A DNA stretch of 64,000 nucleotides from GAS188 sp035949255 (GCA_035949255.1 DASZIL010000075.1:1-64000); one strand, 5' to 3'. Positions 25,586 to 34,157 are shown, numbered from the stretch's first letter. A program made the numbers and translations. Notes: a model not told the origin generated them from the letters alone.

Positions 25586-26764
25586 TCACGCACGGCGCGG
25601 CAGCGCGCCGGCATGCGCCAGCACCTTGATCATCAGTGTCGGAAACGCCGCGCTCGCGATCTCGTCGGGCGCGAGGAAGCGGCAGCCGTGCGGAGCGCGC
25701 ACTCTGTTGTCGACACTCGCGACGAAAACCGAGAGCTCGAGCGGGAAATGAGTGAAGACATGGCGCACCCGGCCATCGAGGCGGCGCCAGGTGAGGCTCT
25801 TTCCGCCAAAGAGGCGCGGCGCAGTTGAGAGCGCGGTGCTTTCGTCGAAATCGGCGAACCATTCGGTCCCCGGCACTTCCGTCATGCCCCCGAGCAACCC
25901 CGCTTCCTTGCGCTTTCGCACGAGCACGGCGCCGTTCGGCCGCAGCACCACGAAGGCCGCGCCGCGCCGAAGCTTGCCTTCGCGCTTGGCGCCCTTTTTC
26001 GGAAAGCTCTCCTGATCGCCTCGCGCGCGCGCGCGGCACGCCTCTCGCCAGGGGCAAAGCATGCATCGCGGTTGTCGCGGCCGGCAGATGGTCGCGCCGA
26101 GATCCATCAAGGCTTGCGCTAGATCACCAAAGCGCGATGGGGTGGCGAGATTTTGCGCGAGACCCTGAGCGAGCTTGCGGATCGCGGGCTTGGCGCGCGG
26201 CAACTCATCCTCGATGCGATGGAGGCGCGTCAGCACGCGCTCGACATTGCCGTCGACCGGAACCGTCTTCTCCTCGAAGGCGATGCAGGCGATCGCGGCC
26301 GCCGTGTAGGCGCCGATGCCCGGCAGGCTGGCAAGCTCAGCTTCGCTTCCCGGCAATTCCCCGCCATGCCTCTCGACGACGGCCTTGGCGCAGGCGTGCA
26401 AATTGCGCGCGCGGCTGTAATAGCCAAGCCCGGCCCAGGTCGCGAGCACCGCGTCCAGCGGAACCTCGGCGAGCGCGCGAAGATTCGGGAAGCGCGCAAG
26501 GAAGCGCTCGAAATAAGGGCCGACGGTCGCGACCGTCGTCTGTTGCAGCATGATTTCCGAGAGCCAGACGCGGTAGGGATCCGGACGTTCGCCGCGCGGC
26601 GCGCGCCAAGGCAAGGCGCGGCGATGCCGATCGTACCAGGCCAGGAGAAGATTGCTGGCAAGGAGGAGATCGCGTGAGGGGAGATCGGCGGGCTTCGCGC
26701 TAGCGCCGGCGCGGCGTTTCGCGGGAGCGTCACGGGCTTTCGTGGCCAAGGCTTTCGCGACCAT
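25586..26764 (-). CDS. mutY: A/G-specific adenine glycosylase
   Basis: MutY removes adenine mispaired with 8-oxoguanine. The 392-residue protein has LSEIMLQQTTVATVGPYFER, the helix-hairpin-helix SLPGIGAYTAAAIACIAF with the catalytic aspartate in PVDGNVERVL, and the iron-sulfur cluster cysteines in CRPRQPRCMLCPWREAC. The C-terminal NUDIX-like domain that recognises 8-oxoguanine follows (FVVLRPNGAVLVRKR to HVFTHFPLEL). The N-terminal 30 residues are basic and poorly conserved. The gene converges with ccrM with only 18 bases between stops. Confidence 0.95.
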   Translation of the reverse strand: MVAKALATKARDAPAKRRAGASAKPADLPSRDLLLASNLLLAWYDRHRRALPWRAPRGERPDPYRVWLSEIMLQQTTVATVGPYFERFLARFPNLRALAEVPLDAVLATWAGLGYYSRARNLHACAKAVVERHGGELPGSEAELASLPGIGAYTAAAIACIAFEEKTVPVDGNVERVLTRLHRIEDELPRAKPAIRKLAQGLAQNLATPSRFGDLAQALMDLGATICRPRQPRCMLCPWREACRARARGDQESFPKKGAKREGKLRRGAAFVVLRPNGAVLVRKRKEAGLLGGMTEVPGTEWFADFDESTALSTAPRLFGGKSLTWRRLDGRVRHVFTHFPLELSVFVASVDNRVRAPHGCRFLAPDEIASAAFPTLMIKVLAHAGALPRRA

Positions 26765-26782
26765 GAGCTTTCGAGGCGATGC

Positions 26783-27514
26783 TCAGCGTGAGATCTCGCG
26801 GCGCCCCTCGTCGTAGAGGCGCATCGAGGCTTCTTCGATCCGCGACCGAAGCTCGGCGAGGAAGGCCTTCGGACGCATGCCGGGCGCGATCGGGTCCAAA
26901 ATCTCGACCTTGATGGTTCCGGCCCTGCGCGTCAGCGCCCGCCTCGACCAATAGACACCTGAATTCAGGGCGATGGGCACGCAAACCGCCCCCGTCGCAG
27001 CGTAGAGATGGGCGACGCCCGATTTGTAATCGGGAGGCGCGCCCGCTGGACGCCGCGTGCCTTCTGGAAAGATGATGAGCTGGCGTCCCGTCGCGATCGC
27101 CGCTTTGGCGCGCTGGCTCAGAAAAGTCAGCGAGTCGCGTCCCGTTTGGCCGCGCTGCACGGGAAGCATCGCGCCCTTGATCAAATACCAGCCGAAGAAG
27201 GGGATGAACATCAACTCCTTTTTCAGGACGAAAGCCGGGTCCTCGAGCACGGTGAAGAGCGCGAAGGTCTCCCAGGTCGATTGATGCTTGGCGGCGATGA
27301 GACAACCCCCTTTCGGCAGCTTCTCGAGGCCTGACCAATGCACATCCGTTCCGGCGATCAGCTTGAGCAGCCGGACGGAGGACAGGCCCCAGAACCGCGC
27401 CACCCTCATGAAGAAGCGCCTCGGCAGGAAAAGCGTGGGAATCGCGACTACGATCCAGAGGAGGAGATTGAGATAGAAGGCGGTGTTGTAGAGCGCCGAT
27501 CTGAAGGTGAGCAT
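26783..27514 (-). CDS. plsC: 1-acyl-sn-glycerol-3-phosphate acyltransferase (PlsC family)
   Basis: The 243-residue inner-membrane enzyme adds the second acyl chain to lysophosphatidate. It starts with a hydrophobic helix (YNTAFYLNLLLWIVVAIPTL). The acyltransferase blocks are AAKHQSTWETFAL (block I, with glutamate in place of the usual aspartate of HX4D, common in alphaproteobacterial members), ELMFIPFFGWYL, and the FPEGTRRPAG motif. ATG 27514 is chosen because upstream codons lack similarity. It lies 18 bases before mutY on the same strand and belongs to the conserved ftsEX-YdcF-plsC neighbourhood. Confidence 0.92.
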   Translation of the reverse strand: MLTFRSALYNTAFYLNLLLWIVVAIPTLFLPRRFFMRVARFWGLSSVRLLKLIAGTDVHWSGLEKLPKGGCLIAAKHQSTWETFALFTVLEDPAFVLKKELMFIPFFGWYLIKGAMLPVQRGQTGRDSLTFLSQRAKAAIATGRQLIIFPEGTRRPAGAPPDYKSGVAHLYAATGAVCVPIALNSGVYWSRRALTRRAGTIKVEILDPIAPGMRPKAFLAELRSRIEEASMRLYDEGRREISR

Positions 27515-27715
27515 GAGCACGGAGTTCCGGGATCGACACTTGATGCGCTCCCGATCGGTCAGTTCGGTCGTCGCGGCCACTTCCGGCGGTCGAGAGGCCG
27601 GGTGGCCGGATGACGCCGACCACGGTCGATCAGGCTGCGGGATCATTCCTTAAGGCCGGGCTCCTCGCCGGGCAAGATCGGCGAAAGCGCATCGCACCGC
27701 CGCCGAGCGACTGCC

Positions 27716-28327
27716 TCAATAAAGCGTCGCTTTCAGCCGCTCAGGCGCGTCGCGGTCATAAACGGCTGCGTCGACGCTGTTCTGGCTGAGCAGCGCCATC
27801 ATCTCGCCCATGCTCGGCAGATCGGGGCGCTCACCCTTCGCCGCCCTCTCCCACAGCTTCGAGCGCATGAAGGCTTTGGCGCAATGCACATAGGCGGACT
27901 CGACCGTGACGCGAATGACGCTGCGTGGCGCCTTGCCCTCGACCGTGAAGGAGGCCAGGAGCTCGGCGTCGGTCGAGACCACAGCGCGGCCGTTGACCCG
28001 CAAGGTCTCGCTGCGCGAAGGCACGAGGAACAGGAGCGCAAGGCGCGGATCGATCACGAGGTTGCGCAGCGTGTCGATCCGGTTGTTGCCCGGCCTGTCG
28101 GGAATGGCGAGCGTGCTTTTGTCGAGGACGCGTACGAAGCCTGGCGCATCGCCCTTGGGCGAGCAGTCGAGCCCGCCCGGCCCCGCGGAGGCGAGAACGA
28201 CGAAGGGCGAGGCCTCGATGAAGGCGCGATAATGCGCGTTGAGGAAAGGGATCTCCTTGAAGACGGCACCGCCCTTCGGGCGGCCGTAAAGCTCCTCCAG
28301 TTCCTCGACGCTGCGCAGAACGGTCAT
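27716..28327 (-). CDS. Pyridoxamine 5'-phosphate oxidase-family flavoprotein
   Basis: The 203-residue protein matches the PPOX-type split-barrel FMN-binding family of the MSMEG_1061 kind. Characteristic stretches are FIEASPFVVLASAGPGGLDC, SPKGDAPGFVRVLD, LAIPDRPGNNRIDTLRNL and LLFLVPSRSETLRVNGRA. These form the FMN site. Members are F420- or FMN-dependent reductases of largely unknown substrate. The ATG at 28327 opens the conserved region; the frame remains open beyond it without similarity. It stands between plsC and the YdcF gene on the same strand. Confidence 0.88.
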   Translation of the reverse strand: MTVLRSVEELEELYGRPKGGAVFKEIPFLNAHYRAFIEASPFVVLASAGPGGLDCSPKGDAPGFVRVLDKSTLAIPDRPGNNRIDTLRNLVIDPRLALLFLVPSRSETLRVNGRAVVSTDAELLASFTVEGKAPRSVIRVTVESAYVHCAKAFMRSKLWERAAKGERPDLPSMGEMMALLSQNSVDAAVYDRDAPERLKATLY

Positions 28328-28367
28328 GGCGCTCGCCTTTTCTGGTTGAGCCGGCAGGGCACGCTCG

Positions 28368-29078
28368 TCAAAGATTGCCGGAGATTTCGGTCGAGAGCGA
28401 GAGACGCGTGCGCACCTCCGAGACGAGGTATTTGGCGTATTCGACCATGATGAGGCGAATGGTGCGTTCGTCCGTCCACCAGCTGTCGAGGTCGAGGCCT
28501 GGCGCGAGCACCGGATCGGGGAAGAGCTGGACGCCGGGGAGCTTGCTCCGCAATTCGTTGAGCGCACGAGGCATGTGATAGGCGCCGGTCACCACGATGA
28601 GCGAGCGATAGTCATGCGCCCTCACCCAGCGCGCAATCTCCGCCGCGTTGCCGACCGTGTTGTGCGCCCGCCGATCGATGTCGATGCAGCATCTGAACAG
28701 AGCTTGATTTTGATCGGTGGCCTCCGCGATCGCGGCCGCCGAGGTGTGGCCGTTGACGCCGCTGATCAGGAGGCGCCGCCCTTGCCCGGATGCGATGAGG
28801 TCCACCGCCTTGGCGACGCGGCTCTCGCCTCCCGTGAGCACGACCACGGCGTCCGCCGTCACGGTCGAGACTTGCGGGCGCGGCAGTGCCTTGGCGAAGC
28901 GCACGAGCCCGGCCCCGAAGAGCGCGATGCCGATGAGGCAAGAAAGAACAAGCGCCCGACCCGCATGACGGCTCCAGCGCAACCGCGCCCAAAGCGACGG
29001 AGCCCCTCCCGCCAAGGGCGAAAACCCGGGCGCCTGCGCGGCCCCGCCGGCGTTCATCCGCCGCTCAGTCAACGACAT
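28368..29078 (-). CDS. YdcF/DUF218 family protein
   Basis: The 236-residue protein has one N-terminal membrane helix (GRALVLSCLIGIALFGAGLV, about residues 40-60) and then the DUF218 fold: DAVVVLTGGESRVAKAVDLI, RRLLISGVNGHTS, AHNTVGNAAEIARW and SLIVVTGAYHMPRALNEL. Family members such as SanA and YdcF act at the envelope; ElyC of the family affects peptidoglycan and lipid carrier balance. Its place between ftsX and plsC is conserved in Rhizobiales and supports an envelope role, though the reaction is unknown. Start ATG 29078. Confidence 0.88.
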   Translation of the reverse strand: MSLTERRMNAGGAAQAPGFSPLAGGAPSLWARLRWSRHAGRALVLSCLIGIALFGAGLVRFAKALPRPQVSTVTADAVVVLTGGESRVAKAVDLIASGQGRRLLISGVNGHTSAAAIAEATDQNQALFRCCIDIDRRAHNTVGNAAEIARWVRAHDYRSLIVVTGAYHMPRALNELRSKLPGVQLFPDPVLAPGLDLDSWWTDERTIRLIMVEYAKYLVSEVRTRLSLSTEISGNL

Positions 29079-29413
29079 CGCCTCTCATGCTCGCCCGTCG
29101 TGGCCCAAGAAGCAAATTCATGCGAATTCCTTCACGGCAGGTTAACCAGGTTAACCGCTAAAGGCGTGACCGCCAACCGAACATGATGGCCGATCGGTCC
29201 GCCATCATGCTCCATTTCGCTGACCGAGCATGATTCTTTCGGAGAACAGATCCCCCTCTTAAGATCATGCATGAGTAACGAATATCCTCGCCTTAAGTAT
29301 CCGTGGATAGCGCGCATTTTTTGGACCGGCCGAAAGCTTTTGCGTGACGGGACTTAAGGCCTGCTTCACAGCGTAACATAGCAAGAGTGTGGCAGGTTGC
29401 TTGGGGGAATGCC
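29079..29413. other. Intergenic region between the YdcF gene and ftsX
   Basis: About 335 bases without a gene. It contains GGTTAACCAGGTTAACC (29141-29157), a perfect nine-base hairpin (29182-29209), GCATGAT-type repeats (to about 29276) and an AT-rich stretch around 29280-29330. It interrupts what would otherwise be a compact ftsE-ftsX-YdcF-plsC series and may hold a promoter for the YdcF gene. Confidence 0.55.
29182..29276. repeat. Perfect hairpin plus GCATGAT-type repeat cluster
   Basis: CATGATGGC (29182-29190) and GCCATCATG (29201-29209) are perfectly inverted around ten bases. GAGCATGATTCTTTCGG follows, and GATCATGC (about 29263-29270) closes a second, larger inverted structure. These resemble the other GCATGAT elements in the window. 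Confidence 0.65.
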
Positions 29414-30409
29414 TCAAGCCATCGACCGCAAGCGCCTCTTCACCGTCAGCCGGGACACAAGAGAGGTCGAATAAGCGACCGTGACCGCCACCGCGGCGAT
29501 CAGCACGTAGCCGAGCGCGCCGAACCGGAAGGAGCCGAACACCGCTTCCATCTGGTCGGCGGCCGCGCTCGATGCGAATTTGGTCGAGAGGATTCCCGCG
29601 ATGAAATAGCAGATCGCCGCGGCTGCCGCGCCGAGGGCACCGCCCTCGATGCCGAGCGCGAAGAAGCGCCGCTGGAATTCGCGCGCGACGAAATTGTCAT
29701 CGGCGCCGACGAGGTGCAGGACCTCGACGACTTCATGGTTGAGCGCGACCGCGGAGCGGGTGGCGAAGCCGACGGCGAGCGCGCTTGCCGCGAGCACGAG
29801 GACGACGATGCCGACCGCGACCACGATGAGGGCATTCGCCATGGTGGAGAGGCGCGAGATGAAGGCGCGATGATCATCGAGCGAGGCCGCGGGGCCAAGC
29901 GCGGCGAGCCTGCGGCTGAGATCGGCCGTGTCCGGCCTCGCATGCGGCTCCTGCGCCAAAGTGATCATGCGTGGGATCGGCAGGTCGGTGACGTCGAGCC
30001 CGGTGCCGATCCATGGTTGCAGGAGCGCCTCGGATTCGCCGCGCGTGTAAACCTTCACCTCGGACACGCCACTGGTCTTGCGCGCCGCCTCGGCCGCGGC
30101 GGCGACATCGGCCTCGATGTCGCGGCCGGGCATGGGCCGAACCTCGATCGTCATTTCGCTCGCGATCGAGGAGGTCCAATCGTTGACGGCACGCGCGACG
30201 AGATAGGCGGCGCCGGCGGCAAGGCAAGCGAGAAAGGTCATGATGGCGATGACCATCACGAGCGAGCGCCCGGCGATCGAGCGTTGCGGGACGAGCGACC
30301 CTTGACGGCGCAGAAGACCGGCCGTCGCCGGGGCGGGAGCCGCTCCGCGCGCCTGGCCGGCGGCGCCGCTGGCCTCGGAGGGGGCGGCCTCGCGAACGCC
30401 TCCTCTCAT
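29414..30409 (-). CDS. ftsX: Cell division ABC transporter permease FtsX
   Basis: FtsX is the membrane partner of FtsE and transmits its ATPase cycle to periplasmic amidase activators at the septum. The 331-residue protein has a Pro/Ala-rich cytoplasmic N-terminus, a first membrane helix (VMVIAIMTFLACLAAGAAYL, about residues 52-72), a large periplasmic domain with RPMPGRDIEADVAAAAEA, and three C-terminal helices (VVAVGIVVLVLAASALAVGF; ALGAAAAAICYFIAGIL; LGYVLIAAVAVTVAYSTSLV). FVAREFQRRFFALGIEGGAL is a family hallmark. Its start overlaps the ftsE stop by four bases. An EnvC homologue, the usual FtsEX client, is encoded at 47.5-49 kb. Confidence 0.94.
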   Translation of the reverse strand: MRGGVREAAPSEASGAAGQARGAAPAPATAGLLRRQGSLVPQRSIAGRSLVMVIAIMTFLACLAAGAAYLVARAVNDWTSSIASEMTIEVRPMPGRDIEADVAAAAEAARKTSGVSEVKVYTRGESEALLQPWIGTGLDVTDLPIPRMITLAQEPHARPDTADLSRRLAALGPAASLDDHRAFISRLSTMANALIVVAVGIVVLVLAASALAVGFATRSAVALNHEVVEVLHLVGADDNFVAREFQRRFFALGIEGGALGAAAAAICYFIAGILSTKFASSAAADQMEAVFGSFRFGALGYVLIAAVAVTVAYSTSLVSRLTVKRRLRSMA

Positions 30410-31101
30410 GGACGCGGCTCCTCAATGTTCAAACGGCCGCCGCCTAGCACCATGCGCCGTGCCTCGAACTGCTCCATCAGCGAGTAGTCATGCGTGGCGA
30501 TGATGATCGCGGTGCCCAGGCGATGCAATTCCACGAAAAGGCGCAAGAGCCTGCGAGCCAACGTCGGATCCACATTGCCGGTCGGCTCGTCGGCAATCAG
30601 GAATTCCGGCTTGGCAATCAAGGCGCGCGCAATCGCGGCGCGCTGCTTCTCGCCGCCGGAGAGCACCGGCGGCAGCACGTGCATGCGGTCGCCGAGGCCG
30701 ACCCATTGCAAGAGCTCAACCACCTCGGGACGGTAGCTCGCCTCGGACCGTCCTTGGACCCGCATGGGGAGCGCGACATTCTCGAAGGTCGTGAGGTGGT
30801 CGAGGAGGCGGAACTCCTGGAACACCACGCCGGTCTTGCGGCGCACCATGGTCAGCTCCGTCTCCGACATGCGCGCCACATTGGAGCCGTACATCTCGAT
30901 GACGCCGCGCGTCGGGCGCAGCGAAAGCATGATCAGCTTGAGCAAGGTCGATTTGCCGGCGCCCGAGGGTCCGGTCAGGAATTGGAAGGAGCAAGGCGCG
31001 ATCGCGAACGTGAGATCGCGCAAGATCTCGGGCCCGATCCCGTAGCGCATGCCGACATGCGCGAAGCGGATCATCGGCGCGGCATCGCGTGCGTCATTCA
31101 T
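30406..31101 (-). CDS. ftsE: Cell division ATP-binding protein FtsE
   Basis: The 231-residue ATPase shows RFAHVGMRYGIGPEILRDL, Walker A GPSGAGKSTLLK, the Q-loop VFQEFRLLDHLTTFENVALP, signature LSGGEKQRAAIARAL and Walker B FLIADEPTGNVD, with the H-switch ATHD. It pairs with FtsX to regulate septal peptidoglycan hydrolysis. ATG 31101 is the start. The gene is divergent from the DUF3426-like gene by about a dozen bases, which include TTAACCAT, a single CtrA half-site. Confidence 0.96.
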   Translation of the reverse strand: MNDARDAAPMIRFAHVGMRYGIGPEILRDLTFAIAPCSFQFLTGPSGAGKSTLLKLIMLSLRPTRGVIEMYGSNVARMSETELTMVRRKTGVVFQEFRLLDHLTTFENVALPMRVQGRSEASYRPEVVELLQWVGLGDRMHVLPPVLSGGEKQRAAIARALIAKPEFLIADEPTGNVDPTLARRLLRLFVELHRLGTAIIIATHDYSLMEQFEARRMVLGGGRLNIEEPRP

Positions 31102-31113
31102 CGGCTGTTAACC

Positions 31114-31764
31114 ATGCTCGACGACCATTCATCATCCGCCGGAAAGCATTCATCGCCGCGCCCGGCTTCGCGATCGGCATTGCCGGATTGCAAGGTAGAT
31201 GCAAGGCCGGCGCGGCTTGGACCGTCGAGGAGCTCGAGGTTGAGTCTCACTTATGACGCGCTCGGACATTATGCCGCAAGGCTAAGGCCAAGGGGTGAGG
31301 CGCTTGCCGGATCGCGGCAAGCTATCGCGAAGCCGCGCTCCCCGCGCCGGCTCGCTGGCCTTGGCGCCGGGCTCGGGGCCCTCCTCCTGCTGCTCGGTGC
31401 CTGGGCGAAACCCGGAATGGTCGTGCGCCTCCTGCCGCGGATGGCTGAGGTTTACGCAAGCATCGGCCTGCCGGTCAATGTGCGGGGCCTCGCGTTCGAG
31501 CATGTCGCGGCCCGGGTCGAGGAAGCCGGGAAAGGCCGGTTCCTCACGGTCGAGGGCCTTTTGCGCAATGTCACGCGTGAGGAGCGCGATGTGCCGCGCC
31601 TGCGCCTGGTCTTGGCGGATAGCGCCGGAAGGCCGGTTTATACCTGGACGGCGAGCTCGGGGATCAAGGCGCTGCCGCCGGGCGAAACCGCGCCCTTCCG
31701 CGCAAGGCTCGCGGCTCCGCCCGCGGAGGCGCAAAAGATCACGGTCGATCTCGCGCCCGAATAG
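31114..31764 (+). CDS. DUF3426-like membrane protein lacking the zinc-ribbon
   Basis: The C-terminal 140 residues match the membrane protein that is usually divergent from ftsE in Rhizobiales: a transmembrane helix (RRLAGLGAGLGALLLLLGAW, about residues 73-92), then PRMAEVYASIGLPVNVRGLA, FLTVEGLLRNVTREERDVPR and a last LPPGETAPFRARLAAPP section. Normal members begin with an MJ0042-type zinc-ribbon (two CxxC pairs). Here the first 70 residues are Ser/Arg-rich and contain a single cysteine, so the ribbon is missing. The ATG at 31114 is the first usable start because ftsE begins just upstream on the other strand. It could be a decaying or divergent version. Confidence 0.65.
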   Translation: MLDDHSSSAGKHSSPRPASRSALPDCKVDARPARLGPSRSSRLSLTYDALGHYAARLRPRGEALAGSRQAIAKPRSPRRLAGLGAGLGALLLLLGAWAKPGMVVRLLPRMAEVYASIGLPVNVRGLAFEHVAARVEEAGKGRFLTVEGLLRNVTREERDVPRLRLVLADSAGRPVYTWTASSGIKALPPGETAPFRARLAAPPAEAQKITVDLAPE

Positions 31765-31785
31765 AGGCGCGACGCACACCCTTCC

Positions 31786-31949
31786 CTTTCGCAAAATGCG
31801 CCCTTGAGCGAGATCTTGCCTCGGTGAGGCGGAGCATCCCCCTCGCCGTGAGACTGCGCTAAAAGGACGTGGGAGATCGTCGGCTCAGGCCGACGACAAC
31901 GGCTCGGGGAAGCAAAGCTCCGATCCACGACTTTAGGAAGGATTGCCGC
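31786..31949 (+). promoter_or_regulatory. Structured leader before the trans-sulfuration gene
   Basis: The 160 bases before the ATG at 31950 contain CTGCGCTAAAAGGACG, a perfect eight-base stem with a four-base loop (TCGTCGGC-TCAG-GCCGACGA, 31877-31896), and a good ribosome site AGGAAGG. Methionine-related genes in alphaproteobacteria often carry SAM-responsive leaders, but I could not fit this sequence to the SAM-II consensus. Confidence 0.35.
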
Positions 31950-33122
31950 ATGACCGAGGATGCTTCGCGTTCCGGTGCCAATGACCGAGCGTTGTCACCG
32001 CGCACTCTCGCGGTGCAGGCGATGGGCTCGATAGATCCCATCACCAAGGCCATCGTCATGCCGCTGCACATGGCGACCACCTATGTGCGCGATCCCGACA
32101 ACCAATACCGTTCCGGCTTCTCCTATGGGCGCCCGCACAATGCCACGGTGCGGGAGGCCGAGGCCGTGCTCGCCACGCTCGAAGGCGCGGCGGGCGCGCT
32201 TCTGTTCGGCTCCGGCATGGCGGCGATCTCGGCCGTGTTCCAGGCCTTCGAGGCGGGCGACCATATCGTCGCGCCGGAGGTGACTTATACGGGCTCGCGC
32301 AATTGGCTGCGCGATGAGGCAAAGCGCCGCGGCATCACCTTTGCCCGCGTCGATACGAGCGACCTCAAAATCTTGAAAAAGGCCGTCGAGGCCGGGCCGA
32401 CGAAGCTCGTCTGGCTCGAGACGCCCGGAAATCCGCTCTGGACGATCACGGATATCGCGGCTGCAGCGAAGATTGCGCATGCGGCCGGCGCCAAGCTCGC
32501 CGTCGACTCGACCGTCGCGACGCCTGTGCTGACCAATCCGCTCGCGCTCGGTGCCGACATCGTGATGCATTCGGCGACCAAATACCTCAACGGCCATTCG
32601 GATGTGATCGCCGGCGCGCTCGCCTTCGCGAAGCGGGACAGCCTCTTCGAGCGGCTCGAAACGATCCGCACGATCTATGGCGCCGTGCTCGGGCCCTTCG
32701 AGGCCTTTCTCCTCATCCGGGGCATGCGCACTTTGCATTTGCGTGTCGAGGCGCAGTGCCGAACCGCGATGTTTCTCGCCGAGAAGCTTTCGGCGAACGC
32801 CGCGGTCACGCGCGTTCTCTATCCCGGTCTTCCGTCTCACCCCAACCACGAGGTGGCGCGCCGCCAGATGCGCGGCGGTTTCTCGGGCATGCTTTCGATC
32901 GCGGTGCGGGGCGGAGAAGCGCGCGCCATCGCCACGGCGGCCCGCGTCAAGGTGTGGAAGCGCGCGACCTCGCTCGGCGGCGTCGAGAGCCTGATCGAGC
33001 ACCGCGCCTCGGTCGAAGGCGAAGGCACGCCTTGCCCACCCGACGTCCTTCGCCTCTCCGTCGGCCTCGAGGATCCCCAGGATCTCCTCGCGGATCTCGA
33101 TCAGGCGCTCACTGGGGAGTAG
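31950..33122 (+). CDS. Cys/Met metabolism PLP-dependent enzyme (cystathionine gamma-synthase/beta-lyase family)
   Basis: The 390-residue enzyme belongs to the trans-sulfuration family. It has YVRDPDNQYRSGFSYGRPHN, the GALLFGSGMAAISAVFQAF region, WLETPGNPLWTITDI and the PLP-lysine motif HSATKYLNGHSDVIAGAL. The C-terminal GLEDPQDLLADLDQAL is standard. It uses PLP to make or split cystathionine or a related thioether. Gamma-synthase, beta-lyase and gamma-lyase cannot be separated by eye. Start ATG 31950 has a strong ribosome site. The TAG stop lies inside a heptad repeat element. Confidence 0.9.
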   Translation: MTEDASRSGANDRALSPRTLAVQAMGSIDPITKAIVMPLHMATTYVRDPDNQYRSGFSYGRPHNATVREAEAVLATLEGAAGALLFGSGMAAISAVFQAFEAGDHIVAPEVTYTGSRNWLRDEAKRRGITFARVDTSDLKILKKAVEAGPTKLVWLETPGNPLWTITDIAAAAKIAHAAGAKLAVDSTVATPVLTNPLALGADIVMHSATKYLNGHSDVIAGALAFAKRDSLFERLETIRTIYGAVLGPFEAFLLIRGMRTLHLRVEAQCRTAMFLAEKLSANAAVTRVLYPGLPSHPNHEVARRQMRGGFSGMLSIAVRGGEARAIATAARVKVWKRATSLGGVESLIEHRASVEGEGTPCPPDVLRLSVGLEDPQDLLADLDQALTGE

Positions 33123-33230
33123 GGAGTGGTGAAGAGTGAAAGTGAAGAGCGAGCTCTTCTCTTCTCTACTCACTTTCACTCTTCACTCTTCACTCCTCAC
33201 TTTTCACCTCTTACTTCTTACTCCCCTCAC
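33115..33230. repeat. Heptad inverted-repeat element, copy 2 (longest)
   Basis: The left arm is GAGTAGGGAGTGGTGAAGAG plus GTGAAAGTGAAGAGCG (33117-33151). The right arm is a run of TCACTTT, CACTCTT, CACTCCT and similar units to about 33225. The element fills the whole gap between the convergent trans-sulfuration gene and argB and contains both stop codons. Confidence 0.8.
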
Positions 33231-34117
33231 CGCTTGATGATCGTGCCGGCGCCGTGATCCGTGAACAGCTCGACCAGCACCGCGTGGGGTTGCTTGCCGT
33301 CGAGGATCACCACGGCCTCGACTCCTTGCTCGATGGCGTAGATGCAGGTCTCGACCTTGGGGATCATGCCGGCGGTGATGGTGCCGTCGGCGATGAGCGC
33401 GCGGCACCGATCGACCGTCAGCTCGGAGATGAGCTGCTTGTCCTTGTCGAGGACGCCCGGAACATCGGTGAGCAGCAGCAAGCGCTTCGCCCGCATGGCG
33501 CCCGCGATGGCGCCGGCAAAGGTGTCGGCATTCACATTATAGGTCTTGCCGCCGGGGCCGGGACAAACCGGAGCAAGCACCGGGATCAACTCGGCCTTGA
33601 GCACGGCGTCGAGGACGGTGCGGTCGACTTTCTCGGGCTCGCCGACGAGGCCGAGGTCGACGATCGCCTCGATCTGGCTGTCGGGATCGATGACGCTGCG
33701 GGTCAGCTTCTTGGCAGTGACGAGCGAGCCATCCTTGCCGCACAAGCCGACGGCCTTGCCGCCCTCTGCCGATATCCAGCTCACGATCTGCTTGTTGATC
33801 GAGCCGGCGAGGACCATCTCCACGACCTCGACGGTCTTCTCGTCGGTCACGCGCAGCCCGTCGCGGAATTCCGATTTGATGCCGAGCTTGTCGAGCATGC
33901 TGCCGATCTGCGGCCCGCCGCCATGGCAGACGATCGGCTTGACGCCGGCCTGCTCGAGCAGCACCACATCCTCGGCGAAATCCTCCGCCGCCGCCGAGGA
34001 GCCGAGCGCATGGCCGCCGTATTTGATCACGACGACCTGTTGATCATAGCGCTGCATGTGCGGCAGCGCCTGCACCAGGAGATGGGCCTGGGCCGAGGCG
34101 TTGGACAAATCGGTCAT
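33227..34117 (-). CDS. argB: Acetylglutamate kinase
   Basis: ArgB phosphorylates N-acetylglutamate in arginine synthesis. The 296-residue product has VVIKYGGHALGSSAAAEDF, PIVCHGGGPQIGSMLDKLGI, the YNVNADTFAGAIAGAMRAKR motif and LLLTDVPGVLDKD. The C-terminal ITAGMIPKVETCIYAIEQGV and ILDGKQPHAVLVELFTDHG complete the amino-acid-kinase fold. The ATG at 34117 was selected since earlier in-frame codons show no similarity. It converges on the trans-sulfuration gene across the heptad repeat. Confidence 0.96.
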   Translation of the reverse strand: MTDLSNASAQAHLLVQALPHMQRYDQQVVVIKYGGHALGSSAAAEDFAEDVVLLEQAGVKPIVCHGGGPQIGSMLDKLGIKSEFRDGLRVTDEKTVEVVEMVLAGSINKQIVSWISAEGGKAVGLCGKDGSLVTAKKLTRSVIDPDSQIEAIVDLGLVGEPEKVDRTVLDAVLKAELIPVLAPVCPGPGGKTYNVNADTFAGAIAGAMRAKRLLLLTDVPGVLDKDKQLISELTVDRCRALIADGTITAGMIPKVETCIYAIEQGVEAVVILDGKQPHAVLVELFTDHGAGTIIKR

Positions 34118-34157
34118 GGAGGGAAGCTGTCCGAAGGGTTGAGGCCGCGCCCTTACT

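Noticed and set aside
29141..29157. GGTTAACCAGGTTAACC as a CtrA site
   Set aside because: The TTAA half-sites are separated by five bases, not seven.
30490..31113. Plus-strand extension of the DUF3426-like gene through ftsE
   Set aside because: It runs antisense through the complete ftsE gene and has no zinc-ribbon or other similarity.
31109..31116. TTAACCAT between ftsE and the DUF3426-like gene as a CtrA site
   Set aside because: Only one half-site is present; no TTAA at the expected distance. At most a weak half-site.
31786..31949. SAM-II riboswitch call for the trans-sulfuration gene leader
   Set aside because: I could not align the sequence to the pseudoknot consensus, so only a structured leader is reported.
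33115..33230. CRISPR-like array from regular short repeats
   Set aside because: Units are seven bases with no unique spacers and no cas genes; it is an inverted heptad element.
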